64,000 bases of DNA from contig CADCHQ010000019.1 in the NCBI GenBank assembly GCA_902801325.1, positions 27,073 to 91,072 of the forward strand, in the 5' to 3' direction. Under the pieces are notes generated by a model. It was not told where the DNA came from, searched no databases, and saw only the letters and a list, made by a program, of their open reading frames with translations. This document shows, in pieces, positions 53,734 through 62,681 of the stretch. The stretch comes from an uncultured Bacteroidales bacterium (GTDB lineage Bacteria > Bacteroidota > Bacteroidia > Bacteroidales > Bacteroidaceae). Position numbers and translations under genes: made by a program. Every line of letters begins with the position of its first letter. The first letter of the stretch is position 1.

Positions 53734-56529
53734 TCATTTCACGAGTATCTTCTTTCCGTTCTTTATGTAAACAGCTTTATTGAGCGGTGAGAACATACGT
53801 TTTCCGCTTGTGTCATAGATGCCATCAGCATTCGGTGTTCCATCGTCCAATGTCCGTTTCTTGTCATCCAAATCCTTGATGCCTGTCGGGTCGATGGCTA
53901 CGAGTTGGAAGGGAAAAGCCGTGAGTGTGCTGTAGGCAGAGGTTTGCACCGTTCCGTCATGGGCTACGGCCCAATATTTCCGTACGGTGGAAGATCCCGT
54001 ACGCATAGCCAGTCGGTCGCTGCCTACGGCCTGGTCGAAGGTGAAGGGGTAGGAGGCTGTTGTAGTTGTTTTGCCTGAACTGTTCAGGAGCAGGCTGTCA
54101 CCCCCAACCATTGAGATGAGATTGGCTCGTCCGGAATTGTTCAGTTCTATTTTCCACACGCGGTTCTCATCGTCCGATCCCCTTGCTTCGAAGCTTACAG
54201 CCTGCCCCTTTTCGTGCGCTGTCAGATAAGTGTCGGTGGGTACATGTCGCAGCATGTAGTATCCGGGTGCGATGGTAGCAGCCTCCGTGGGGCGCACCAT
54301 CACTTCGAAATTATACTCAACCTCCTCGCCTCCCAATGTGAATCGGGCTGTTGCAGTTCGGCTTTCGCGGATGTCGGTGAGCGTCAGCGCGGCCCCCGTT
54401 TCACCCGTGTTCCATACTACTTTGGCAGGTGCAACGGCAGTGGGCAAGGTCAGTCCCAGTGTCACGCTGCTTCCAGCATCCACTACGAGCGACGACTGCA
54501 AGGCAAAGAACTGGTCGGCTACCAGCGTGGCGGCATCCTCTTGCAGGGCAATATTCTTGCCATCGACCTCAGCATAGGGTTGAGCTGCCAGCACGTCGAG
54601 CTGGAAAGTCAGACTGCTGACGACGCCTTCCTGATTGGTATATTCAACGATGAAATCGCTGTTTTTGCGCAAGGCAGAGGTCGTGATTTCCTGTGTTGTT
54701 TTGTTTCCTGTCCATTTGTAGGTTCCCCATCCAGCCGACGGCACTACGCTGAGCTTGGCCGATTTCCCATACAGCAAACGAGCCGTGGTAGCGTTCAGGG
54801 TCTCTGTTCCTATAGTAATAGAGGGTGTAAGCACATCGGCGCGGCCATCGCCTCGTACGGCTATGGGGAAACACAGTTGGCTTTCGATGCCATTGCTGTT
54901 AGTATAGGTCACGCGGTAGATGAAACTCTTGTCTGTCTCGACGACGATTTCGCGGCTCCTCTCGCCCGTGTTCCACAACCACTTCCCCGTGTCCTCCTCG
55001 CCCTCGGGCAACTGCGGCATCAGGCGCAGCGTCTGTCCTGGCGGCACTGCCGTGCTGTTGTTGACGGTGAAAGTGTTCACCAGCCCACCCAGCTCGTTGT
55101 GCAGCAGCGTCCTCCCCTCGGCCAGCTTCCGCGCCCGCTCCTGCGACAGGCTGGGCACGAGGTCGGCGGTGAGCGTACCGCTGTACTCCATCTTCGGCGA
55201 TAGTTCCGTGGGCACCCGTCCCGCCGGGCACAGCTGCTCGTCGCGGGTGTTCATCAGCACGGAGTAGCCCAGGTGGTCGTAGCCCCCGCTGGTGCTGCCC
55301 TGCCCGCCACCGTCGATGCCCATCTGGGCGTACGAAGCCTCGGAGAAGGGCATGGCGACGCCCTTCACGCCCTCGTAGATGCCGATGACCGTACCCCAGT
55401 AGGGACGCATCTGGGCACCCAGGGCGGGGCCCGTCATCAGCCAGGAGCGCGAGTCGCTGTAGTAGTAGCCGCTGCTCCCGTAGTGGTAGTCGGTCCATGG
55501 CAGGCCCTCGACGCTCTGCGTCTGTGCCGCCACGTACTCGATGCCCGAGGCCAGGCGGTGCTGCATGTAGGCGAAGAGGTCGTCGCCCTGGTTCCAGCCC
55601 ACCTTGGCGATGTCCACGGCCAGGCCCAGCGCCATGGCCGAGTGGCCCGTGTCGCGCCCGCTCTCGTTCATCTGCCCGAGCCGTCCGTAGGCACCCGTCT
55701 CCAGGGGGCTCTCCACGTCGGTGACGACGAGGTTGCCCAGAAACTCCGTAAGCCCGTCGTTCAGGATGGGGTCGGAGGTGCGGGGCTGGCGGAAGGTGCC
55801 CACCTGGTCGTACTTGAAGAAGGACATGCCCTGGTTGTAGATGAAGACGTCGTCGCAGAGGATGCCGATGGAGACGACGCAGAGGACGTTGCACAGACCC
55901 CAGTTGCTCCAGTAGTGCCCCGGCGCCTGCCACCACTTGCCAGCGTTCTCCCACGTGCCGTTGCGACCACGCAGGAAGCCGATGCAGCCTGGATACCAGA
56001 GGTCGAGCATCCAACGCTGAAACTTGGCGAAGTCCTCGCGCTTCCAGCCTTCGTAGTCGCGCATCAGCTCTGCCGCTTGAGCGAACTCATAGCCATAGAG
56101 ACCGAAGGCGAGCCTTGCGTCGCTGTTGCCTGTCACTACTTTAGTGGTGTTGCACCATTTCATCAGCACATCCACCGCGTGATTGGCGCATGCTTTGTTG
56201 CCTTCAATCTTCCAGCGCAAGGCGTTCTGGTAGGCGATGGCAGCGCCACGAGCAGCATGGAGGTAGTTTTCACCATTGCCTCCGCCGCGCACGATGGTTT
56301 CCAATGGGTTTGTGCCTGCAGACGACTGCGCGTAGGCAGCAGTTTTCAGCACGTTGTAAGCCTGGGTCACTTTTGTGTCGCCATCGGCAAGCTGTTGCTT
56401 TATGCGGTCAAAATCCGCTTGAGTGTGAAGACCGCCGGGATGGATGAATCCACGGTCTTCGAATCCTTGGCTATACAAGTTGAAACATGTCATCATCACC
56501 AGTGACAAAGCAATAATTCTTTTTTTCAT
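53734..56529 (-). CDS. Alginate-lyase-family secreted enzyme with T9SS-like tail
   Basis: 931 aa with signal peptide. Residues about 25-420 match the (alpha/alpha) toroid alginate-lyase family (FIHPGGLHTQADFDRIKQQL, NAVDVLMKWCNTT, GLPWTDYHYGSSGYYYSDSR). Ig-like domains (about 490-760) and a ricin-like module (about 770-890, PGYYMLRHVPTDTYLTAHEK) follow, then YDTSGKRM...AVYIKNGKKILVK. Likely cleaves an acidic polysaccharide; substrate unknown. The stretch 54.99-56.01 kb is much more GC-rich than its flanks. Divergent from the AraC-type regulator. A truncated relative lies at 61091. Confidence 0.85.
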   Translation of the reverse strand: MKKRIIALSLVMMTCFNLYSQGFEDRGFIHPGGLHTQADFDRIKQQLADGDTKVTQAYNVLKTAAYAQSSAGTNPLETIVRGGGNGENYLHAARGAAIAYQNALRWKIEGNKACANHAVDVLMKWCNTTKVVTGNSDARLAFGLYGYEFAQAAELMRDYEGWKREDFAKFQRWMLDLWYPGCIGFLRGRNGTWENAGKWWQAPGHYWSNWGLCNVLCVVSIGILCDDVFIYNQGMSFFKYDQVGTFRQPRTSDPILNDGLTEFLGNLVVTDVESPLETGAYGRLGQMNESGRDTGHSAMALGLAVDIAKVGWNQGDDLFAYMQHRLASGIEYVAAQTQSVEGLPWTDYHYGSSGYYYSDSRSWLMTGPALGAQMRPYWGTVIGIYEGVKGVAMPFSEASYAQMGIDGGGQGSTSGGYDHLGYSVLMNTRDEQLCPAGRVPTELSPKMEYSGTLTADLVPSLSQERARKLAEGRTLLHNELGGLVNTFTVNNSTAVPPGQTLRLMPQLPEGEEDTGKWLWNTGERSREIVVETDKSFIYRVTYTNSNGIESQLCFPIAVRGDGRADVLTPSITIGTETLNATTARLLYGKSAKLSVVPSAGWGTYKWTGNKTTQEITTSALRKNSDFIVEYTNQEGVVSSLTFQLDVLAAQPYAEVDGKNIALQEDAATLVADQFFALQSSLVVDAGSSVTLGLTLPTAVAPAKVVWNTGETGAALTLTDIRESRTATARFTLGGEEVEYNFEVMVRPTEAATIAPGYYMLRHVPTDTYLTAHEKGQAVSFEARGSDDENRVWKIELNNSGRANLISMVGGDSLLLNSSGKTTTTASYPFTFDQAVGSDRLAMRTGSSTVRKYWAVAHDGTVQTSAYSTLTAFPFQLVAIDPTGIKDLDDKKRTLDDGTPNADGIYDTSGKRMFSPLNKAVYIKNGKKILVK

Positions 56530-56554
56530 GGGTTTTCAGTTATGTTTTCCGCTG

Positions 56555-56562
56555 CAAAGTTA
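56555..56562 (-). promoter_or_regulatory. -7 element (TAACTTTG) of the alginate-lyase-family operon
   Basis: Exact TAnnTTTG on the minus strand, 25 nt before the ATG at 56529. No -33 TTTG. The 111-bp divergent region is shared with the regulator at 56641, a likely place for its binding site. Confidence 0.55.
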
Positions 56563-56640
56563 ATTCATTTTTTCTATGCTATTATGTATAAATTCGTGCA
56601 AAATCATTGTGCGTTTGTTGTTTTTTTATAACTTTACGGC

Positions 56641-59460
56641 ATGAAGCGGTTGTTTCTCCTGCTTGCAGCATGTCTGGCGCTGCCTTTCGCCTATGCCGCT
56701 GAATGGCAGCAACTGACAACGTCTGATGGTCTTTTCAACAATCAGACGCGTCAGGTGATATGTCTGCCCAGCGGGCGCATGATGGTGGTGGTGGAGGGAA
56801 TGATAAACCTGTACGACGGCGAACAGTTTCAGCCTTTGGAAATCGACCGCACGTTGACGACAGATGTGTATAATTTCCAAAACAGGGCCTACTACTTTGA
56901 CCGTAAGGGGCACTTGTGGATACGCACACTCCATCAGCTCGTAGCCATCGACGCCCATACATTGACCCCCCTGAATGTGCGCCGAATGCTGGATGAAATG
57001 GGCATAAAGGGTCGTCTACACAATTTCTTCATCGATGCCGATGGCATGGTGTGGTTGCACTTGGACGGTGGTAAACTCTTGCGCTATGACTGGCAAAGTC
57101 CGGCACAACCGATGCTGCAACTTCGCGACAGGGACGCCGCAGGCATGGCAGTTGCGATATGCAACATCACCGAAGTGGACGGTTTGCACTATATCTTATT
57201 GTCAACTGGCCGGATGCTATGCTTCGATGCCAAGCAGCGTCGGACATTGTACGCTACGGAACTTTGCGATTCAGAATACGGATACACGCTGATGAGCTAC
57301 GACATCCAATCCCACGACTTCCTGATAAGCCTCATACAGGAGGGCATGAACAAGGTTGTCCGTTTCGATACCCGACGGCGGCATTTGTCTGAAACCGTTT
57401 GGGACGGCCGCCTCACCGACGTCATGACCGATAGCGAGGGGCGCATCTGGGCCAGCGACCAGAAGTCAATCTATAGGTTTGACACACAAATGCATGTGCA
57501 GGAGCGCATCAGTCCCCCTCCTTTTGTTATCAACACCTTTGCTGTCGATCGTCAGGGCGGACTATGGGCCTGTACCACCAGTCAGGGACTGTTCTATCAT
57601 AGCGGTGTCCCCACTCGTTTGGCTTACGACATATTGCCGGGCAGTACGTCGGCCGATGCCTTGCTCGTACAGCGTGGAGGAAGTGTGCTGGCTGGCACGT
57701 CCAATGGTGTGTTCGTGCAAAGCAGGCGCTACGGCGAATGGAAACCGGTGGATAAGTTGCAACACCTGAAAGTCGTCCATCTGGACCATGCGTCTGATGG
57801 AGGTATCTACATTTCGACTATGAACCACGGACTGGTCATGACCGACAGTCTGGGCAATATATGCTGGAACATCGATGAAAGTCATTCCAGCCAGGTAAGA
57901 AATCGTGTGGAATTCTGTCTTCCCCTTTCTGACGGGCGCTGCATGATAAACATTCGCATGAACCAACTTGTCGTTGTTGATCCGCAGACTTTAGGGACAA
58001 AGAACCTGATGAGGCATCTGGGCGAGGATATGTTGCATTATCGCCGAATCATCGATGCCCTGCCATTGGACGGTGGATGGCTTATGGGCACACAAAATGG
58101 TTTGTTCTACTTGAAGAAGAAAGGGGAAGATTACGAACTCGACACTCAGCGTTTTGCCCGTCTGGCCGATAATCCATGGACCGTAAAGTGCAACTGTCTG
58201 TTCCAGGCCAATGATGGCAGCATCTTCGTAGGCACGCAGAATGGCCTGCTCCGGTATAGGGAGTCCAATGATGAGTTGCGCCGATACACAACTCGCGAAG
58301 GCTTGCCGCACAATACCGTACTGAGCATTGTCGATGACCATCGCGGCCGCTTGTGGATGGCCACCATGCAGGGTCTCTCCTGCCTCGACCTTGCTACCGA
58401 CGAGGCCATCTCCTTTGGTCGAACCGACGGTGTCACCGATCAAGAGTTCGTAGAACGAGCTGCAGTACGCACTGCCGACGGCCATCTCCTTTTCGGCACT
58501 CGCCAAGGCGTCTATACCATAAACCCCGACAGCTTGCAACTGCCCCGGCTACATCTCACGCCACAGTTGCTGACACTGCACATCGCCGGTCAGGATGTCC
58601 CCATTACAGGCACCGACAGCTTCAGCCTTCCCCACGACCACAATTTCCTTACCTTCATATTCTCCACCCTCAACTATGCCTATGCCGACCACACCCGCTT
58701 CTGTTACCAACTGAAGGGAATCGATCCCGGCTGGACCATTGTTACAGGCAAAGGCGACAAATTGGAGCTTTCATACACAGCCCTGCCTCCAGGTCACTAT
58801 AGATTGGGGGTGAAGGCAGCCCTGCAGGGCGAGGCCTGGGGCGAGACGTTGTGGCTCGACATCGTCATTCGTCCTCCCTTGTGGCGTATGTGGTGGGCAT
58901 ACCTTATATATATTATAGTTATAGTTGCCCTTGTCTGGTATTTCCTCCATACCTATCAGAGCCAGCGGCAGATGCGTTTGCGCATCGACGAACTCCTGCG
59001 CGAGCGCGAACGTCCCGTGCCCTCTGTGGCTTCGTCCGAGACAGTTGTGGAAACCGAGGCGGAGACTTCCGCCGAAAGTTCCGTGGAGCCGCAGGAGGAA
59101 CTGCAGCAGGCAGAAGCATCTCTCCCTCCAAAGGAAATATCCCCTGCCGACCGGCGTTTCCTGGAGAAGGCGCTCAGCTGCATCGACCGCAACATGGCCA
59201 ATACAGAATACAGCATCGAAGCCTTTGCCAGCGACATGGCCATGGAACGCAGCACTCTGTATCGCCGTTTGCAGTCCGTCATGGGACAGGGACCGCTGGA
59301 GTTTGTCCGCACCATTCGTCTCAAACATGCCGCCGAACTGCTCCGTTCGGGTCGTTATAGTGTGACCGAAGTTTCGGAGCTCGTGGGCTACAACACCCCA
59401 CGCTATTTTGCCAAGCATTTCCGCGAGATGTATGGTGTCCGTCCGGGCGAATATCGCTGA
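56641..59460 (+). CDS. Membrane-spanning one-component regulator: propeller sensor, Y_Y_Y domain, AraC HTH
   Basis: 939 aa. Signal peptide; two-component-regulator propeller repeats (about 25-650; GRLWMATMQGLSCLD-type motifs); Y_Y_Y domain (about 665-740; FCYQLKGIDPGWTIVTGKGD); one membrane span (WWAYLIYIIVIVALVWYFL, about 753-772); an acidic linker rich in Glu/Ser; AraC HTH (about 840-939; SVTEVSELVGYNTPRYFAKH). It has the front and back of a hybrid two-component system but no kinase or receiver domain, as in SusR-like regulators. Likely senses glycan fragments in the periplasm and controls the flanking enzymes. Confidence 0.9.
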   Translation: MKRLFLLLAACLALPFAYAAEWQQLTTSDGLFNNQTRQVICLPSGRMMVVVEGMINLYDGEQFQPLEIDRTLTTDVYNFQNRAYYFDRKGHLWIRTLHQLVAIDAHTLTPLNVRRMLDEMGIKGRLHNFFIDADGMVWLHLDGGKLLRYDWQSPAQPMLQLRDRDAAGMAVAICNITEVDGLHYILLSTGRMLCFDAKQRRTLYATELCDSEYGYTLMSYDIQSHDFLISLIQEGMNKVVRFDTRRRHLSETVWDGRLTDVMTDSEGRIWASDQKSIYRFDTQMHVQERISPPPFVINTFAVDRQGGLWACTTSQGLFYHSGVPTRLAYDILPGSTSADALLVQRGGSVLAGTSNGVFVQSRRYGEWKPVDKLQHLKVVHLDHASDGGIYISTMNHGLVMTDSLGNICWNIDESHSSQVRNRVEFCLPLSDGRCMINIRMNQLVVVDPQTLGTKNLMRHLGEDMLHYRRIIDALPLDGGWLMGTQNGLFYLKKKGEDYELDTQRFARLADNPWTVKCNCLFQANDGSIFVGTQNGLLRYRESNDELRRYTTREGLPHNTVLSIVDDHRGRLWMATMQGLSCLDLATDEAISFGRTDGVTDQEFVERAAVRTADGHLLFGTRQGVYTINPDSLQLPRLHLTPQLLTLHIAGQDVPITGTDSFSLPHDHNFLTFIFSTLNYAYADHTRFCYQLKGIDPGWTIVTGKGDKLELSYTALPPGHYRLGVKAALQGEAWGETLWLDIVIRPPLWRMWWAYLIYIIVIVALVWYFLHTYQSQRQMRLRIDELLRERERPVPSVASSETVVETEAETSAESSVEPQEELQQAEASLPPKEISPADRRFLEKALSCIDRNMANTEYSIEAFASDMAMERSTLYRRLQSVMGQGPLEFVRTIRLKHAAELLRSGRYSVTEVSELVGYNTPRYFAKHFREMYGVRPGEYR

Positions 59461-59571
59461 TTCGATGCCACTTTGCACGATTCTGCTCCCTTTTTGCACA
59501 GAATCTTACACCTCTGTTTCATGAAAAATCAAGAACTTTGCAGTGCAAACATTCATTAAAAAGCTTCATTC

Positions 59572-61056
59572 ATGAAAAGACTCCACATCCTCCCCCTCCT
59601 GTTCCCCGTTTTGGTTCTCTTCCCAGGGCTTCAAGGCAAGGCTGTAACAGCCCTCGTTCCCGACGAGCCCCAGCCCATCCGTTTCAGTCCATTGCCCGAG
59701 AAGGACGGCCCTGCAACCAACGACGACTACGAAGTGTGGGCGCGTCCCCAAGGCAGTTCCGCCGAGGCCTGGACGCGGATTCCCGTTCTGCGCTGCAATG
59801 TCGATACACGCCGTGTCCAGACGGCAGCCTTTGCCGAGTTCGACATGGCCCAGCCTACGGTTCTCCGCATCGTCAATCACCGGGAAGAAAAGAACCAGGC
59901 CTGCGACGTACGTCCCCATTCGCGCCGGATACAGTCCCGACGTGTCAACGACAGCATTGTGGAGATAGAACTCCCGAAACCCGAATACCTGAGCGTCGAG
60001 TTCGGTGGCGACCGCCTGCACAACCTCCATATACTGGCCAACGCCCCCCTTGCCGAGTACCATACTGCCGACGAGCCCCAGGCCATCTGTTGGCAGGCTC
60101 CCAACTCGCAGGATGTGTTCATGCAGGATGCCCGCCTCATCTATTTCGGTCCCGGCGTGCACCGGCCCAAGGACCTCCCAAGCGAGGAGATAAAGATACC
60201 CTCCAACTGCACCGTCTTCCTGGCCCCCGGAGCCGTGGTCAAGGCCCGTCTCATCGTCGATAGGGCCGAGAACGTGCGCATCGTCGGTCGTGGCATACTC
60301 GACCATCCCCTGCGTGGCATCGAAATCACATACTCCCGCAACGTACTTGTCGATGGCATCACTGTGCTCAATCCTGCACACTACACCGTCTATGGCGGCC
60401 AAAGCGAGGACATCGTCATTCGCAACCTGAAGTCTTTCTCTGCCCGTTCGTGGTCCGACGGCATCGACCTCATGTGCTGCCGGCGTGTGAGGGTGGACAA
60501 CTGCTTCCTGCGTACCAGTGACGACTGCATAGCCCTCTACAACCATCGGTGGTGGTACTGGGGAGGTAGCGAGGACATCGACGTCCGTCGCTGTATCTTC
60601 TGGCCCGATGTGGCACACCCCGTCAACATCGGCAGTCACGGCGACGACCGCGCTCCACAGGGAGAAGTGCTTCAGAACGTGCGCATCCACGACTGCGACA
60701 TCCTCTACGGCCGCGAACAGGGGCTTCTGGCCATTCAGTGTGGCGACCAAAACGACATACGCAACGTCACTTTCGACAGCATCCGCATCGAGGGCATACA
60801 GCGCGGCCGCCTCTTCGACCTGCGCGTGCTCTTCAGTCAGAAGTACAACCGCAAGCCAGGTAACAGTATCGACGACATACACTTCAGCAACATCACGGTG
60901 GATACCGACACACCCGAACTTATGCCCTCGCGCGTGGAGCACTACGACCGCCAGCGACGTGTGGGACGCTACACCCTTTCCAACATCCAGTTGGGACTGC
61001 GCCCCTTCCGGCCCGAACGTGATATCGTGGTCATAGATCCCGACTCCGTACACTGA
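59572..61056 (+). CDS. GH28-like right-handed beta-helix glycosidase
   Basis: 494 aa with signal peptide (ILPLLFPVLVLFPGLQGKA). Parallel beta-helix repeats from about 205. Polygalacturonase-like positions: SDGIDLM (for NTD), TSDDCIAL (the DD pair, near residue 318) and NIGSHGDD (for GHG). These imperfect matches suggest GH28 or a related helix family. Probably acts on a pectin-like or acidic glycan. No T9SS tail. Follows the regulator on the same strand. Strong G/C third-position bias leaves a full-length open frame on the opposite strand, which is not taken as a gene. Confidence 0.78.
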   Translation: MKRLHILPLLFPVLVLFPGLQGKAVTALVPDEPQPIRFSPLPEKDGPATNDDYEVWARPQGSSAEAWTRIPVLRCNVDTRRVQTAAFAEFDMAQPTVLRIVNHREEKNQACDVRPHSRRIQSRRVNDSIVEIELPKPEYLSVEFGGDRLHNLHILANAPLAEYHTADEPQAICWQAPNSQDVFMQDARLIYFGPGVHRPKDLPSEEIKIPSNCTVFLAPGAVVKARLIVDRAENVRIVGRGILDHPLRGIEITYSRNVLVDGITVLNPAHYTVYGGQSEDIVIRNLKSFSARSWSDGIDLMCCRRVRVDNCFLRTSDDCIALYNHRWWYWGGSEDIDVRRCIFWPDVAHPVNIGSHGDDRAPQGEVLQNVRIHDCDILYGREQGLLAIQCGDQNDIRNVTFDSIRIEGIQRGRLFDLRVLFSQKYNRKPGNSIDDIHFSNITVDTDTPELMPSRVEHYDRQRRVGRYTLSNIQLGLRPFRPERDIVVIDPDSVH

Positions 61057-61090
61057 CCCCCCTCATCCCGAAATCAAAAACCTAAGTAAG

Positions 61091-61346
61091 ATGAAAAAAA
61101 TATTCCTTTTGTTTTTTCTGACCCAAGTCTTTCTTGCCGAAGCGCAAACTGCAGACGGCTACGTCGATCATGGATTCGTCCACCCCGGCGGCCTTCACAC
61201 CCAGGCCGACTTCGACCGCGTGAAGCGGCAGCTGTCCGAGGGGAACGTGCGGGTGACCCAGGCGTACGACGTGCTTCGCCGTGCGGAATATGCCCAGGCC
61301 ACGGTGAAGACATACCCCGTGGAGACGATAGTCCGGGGCGGCGGGC
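61091..61346 (+). pseudogene. Truncated 5' end of an alginate-lyase-family gene
   Basis: A signal peptide and about 65 mature residues (VHPGGLHTQADFDRVKRQLS, then PVETIVRGGGQG) match the N-terminus of the protein at 53734-56529. At about 61340 the homology stops, and the frame runs 44 codons through the reverse complement of a GH43 gene start before its stop (61480). No catalytic part remains. Still has a start codon, so a short secreted fusion peptide could be made. Confidence 0.85.
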
Positions 61347-61411
61347 AGGGCTCCGACAAGCAGCCAGACAATCGCTATCCTATATATGACGCTGTGTTGT
61401 TTCCTATTCAT
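61339..61411 (-). pseudogene. Truncated 5' end of a second GH43-like gene
   Basis: From ATG 61411 the first codons (MNRKQHSVIYRIAIVWLLVG) match the GH43 gene that starts at 50717 almost base for base, then break off at about 61340 where the alginate-lyase-family fragment begins on the other strand. Together the two fragments look like the ends of two converging genes joined by one deletion. Confidence 0.8.
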
Positions 61412-61447
61412 GGCTTTCGCTTCTTCGGGATGGCTCGAGACAAAGCC

Positions 61448-62314
61448 TCAATCGTTAATGCCATTAACACGTTGCAGTAGTTCGCTGCGGGACAGGTCCT
61501 TGTCGACAGGCAACAGATACCAGCGCACCGTCCAACTGAGCGATTCGCCCGGCTGCAACAACGTATATGCACCCTGACTCTCGAGCTCGATATAGGTCTT
61601 GCCGCGGTTCACGTAAACCTGCACCTCAGCCTCGCCCGGAGCGGGCTGTTCTGGCTGCAAATCCTGAAACTTCTTCACGAGCAGGAGACCGTCGGCGCAA
61701 TAGGCCAACCATCCGCTTCCGTCGGCATTGACCTTGCGGTTGCGCGGCGCTTCGTCGGTCTCGTACCAGGCTGCACCATCGCTAAGTTGGAAATCCATTA
61801 GTCCTGCTGGCCAGATGCTATCGGTGGGAGCGAAAAAGATAAGGCCTCCGGTGTTCGTCACGCGAGTTATCTCCCAAGGTGCTACGCTACGAGCCTCTGT
61901 GCCTTCGTTCCTGATGGAATAAGTGATAACGAAAGCGTGGTTCGAGGCATCGATGGCGAAATCCTTGCCCACGCTCATTCCGAGGCGTTCCGACACGGGA
62001 CTGCTGATAGTGAGCCGTCCGTCGGCACACTGCACCACTTCGTAAGGCTGCTTGTCGAACTCCGCAACGGGCGGCCAGTTCCATTCCTTTTGGGGACTGG
62101 TCCAGAAGGTGCTGCCAAAGGACTCGGGGAAACGCGACTGTGAGAGGACTTCCTGCTCCTGATATTTCAGCGAGAGGATTTTACCACCTCGTGCAGGATC
62201 GACAGTCATAGTGGCATCATCGACGCGGAGGGTAACGGCCGTTGACCTTTCTTCCTGCGCATACATAATGAAAACAAAACACACGCCTACCAGTGTCAGA
62301 ATTTGTCGTTTCAT
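61448..62314 (-). CDS. Secreted galactose-mutarotase-like (DUF4380-like) protein
   Basis: 288 aa with signal peptide (ILTLVGVCFVFIMYAQ). Beta-sandwich pattern of aldose-epimerase-like proteins: VDPARGGKILSLKYQEQEVL at the start, EWNWPPVAEFDKQPYEV, ITRVTNTGGLIFFAPTD in the middle. DUF4380 is the nearest family I can suggest; catalytic residues are not certain. Upstream of the broken GH43 start in the same relation as the remnant at 50754 has to the intact GH43 gene, so it was once first in a mutarotase-GH43 operon. Confidence 0.75.
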   Translation of the reverse strand: MKRQILTLVGVCFVFIMYAQEERSTAVTLRVDDATMTVDPARGGKILSLKYQEQEVLSQSRFPESFGSTFWTSPQKEWNWPPVAEFDKQPYEVVQCADGRLTISSPVSERLGMSVGKDFAIDASNHAFVITYSIRNEGTEARSVAPWEITRVTNTGGLIFFAPTDSIWPAGLMDFQLSDGAAWYETDEAPRNRKVNADGSGWLAYCADGLLLVKKFQDLQPEQPAPGEAEVQVYVNRGKTYIELESQGAYTLLQPGESLSWTVRWYLLPVDKDLSRSELLQRVNGIND

Positions 62315-62409
62315 ACTACATAATTGTTTAGTTCACTATGTGCGCCAAATCTATATCGACGCGAATCTCTAATATTCCCTTCTTGTATAAAATATCCTAG
62401 GATTTTGCA

Positions 62410-62417
62410 CAAAGTTA
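62410..62417 (-). promoter_or_regulatory. -7 element (TAACTTTG) of the mutarotase-like gene
   Basis: Exact TAnnTTTG on the minus strand, 95 nt before the ATG at 62314. The -33 box is unclear. Confidence 0.5.
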
Positions 62418-62512
62418 ATATAATTATCAATTGTAATCACTAGTTTTTGTATTAATTTTGAAAATAATCCCTATGGGATGGCTTGAGAGCTTGGACGATT
62501 TTACGATTGGAC

Positions 62513-62546
62513 AAAAAAACCGAGAGCCCTTTGGGTTTCTCGGTTC
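62513..62546 (-). terminator. Terminator after the smalltalk locus
   Basis: AACCGAGA / TCTCGGTT plus inner G/C pairs around a TTT loop, with seven T residues on the minus strand. Confidence 0.85.
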
Positions 62547-62553
62547 ATTTCTT

Positions 62554-62634
62554 TTAGAGGATGCCTAGCGCGACGGCGGCATTAGCCGCAGAAGCGCCAC
62601 CAAAGGCGGCCAATAGGGCCGTCAATGGACTCAC
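62554..62634 (-). CDS. Possible 26-aa hydrophobic peptide
   Basis: A GTG-started frame (MSPLTALLAAFGGASAANAA, then VALGIL) ends 8 nt before the terminator. The start is inside a G/C palindrome nearly identical to the one in tyrS, so an original start may have been lost. The Ala-rich hydrophobic make-up resembles the smalltalk membrane segment. Could be a small membrane peptide or chance. Confidence 0.3.
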   Translation of the reverse strand: MSPLTALLAAFGGASAANAAVALGIL

Positions 62635-62681
62635 CCCCAGCCCCTCTCTTAAAGCGAGGGGAGCATAATGGGGAGAGTGTA

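Noticed and set aside
55273..56505. 410-codon plus-strand frame inside the alginate-lyase-family gene
   Set aside because: Falls in the GC-rich patch; composition is Ala/Val/Gly/His-biased shadow sequence without domain features.
59566..61053. 495-codon open frame exactly antisense to the GH28-like gene
   Set aside because: Explained by strong G/C third-position bias of the sense gene; no signal peptide, no recognisable motif, and the sense frame has clear beta-helix motifs.
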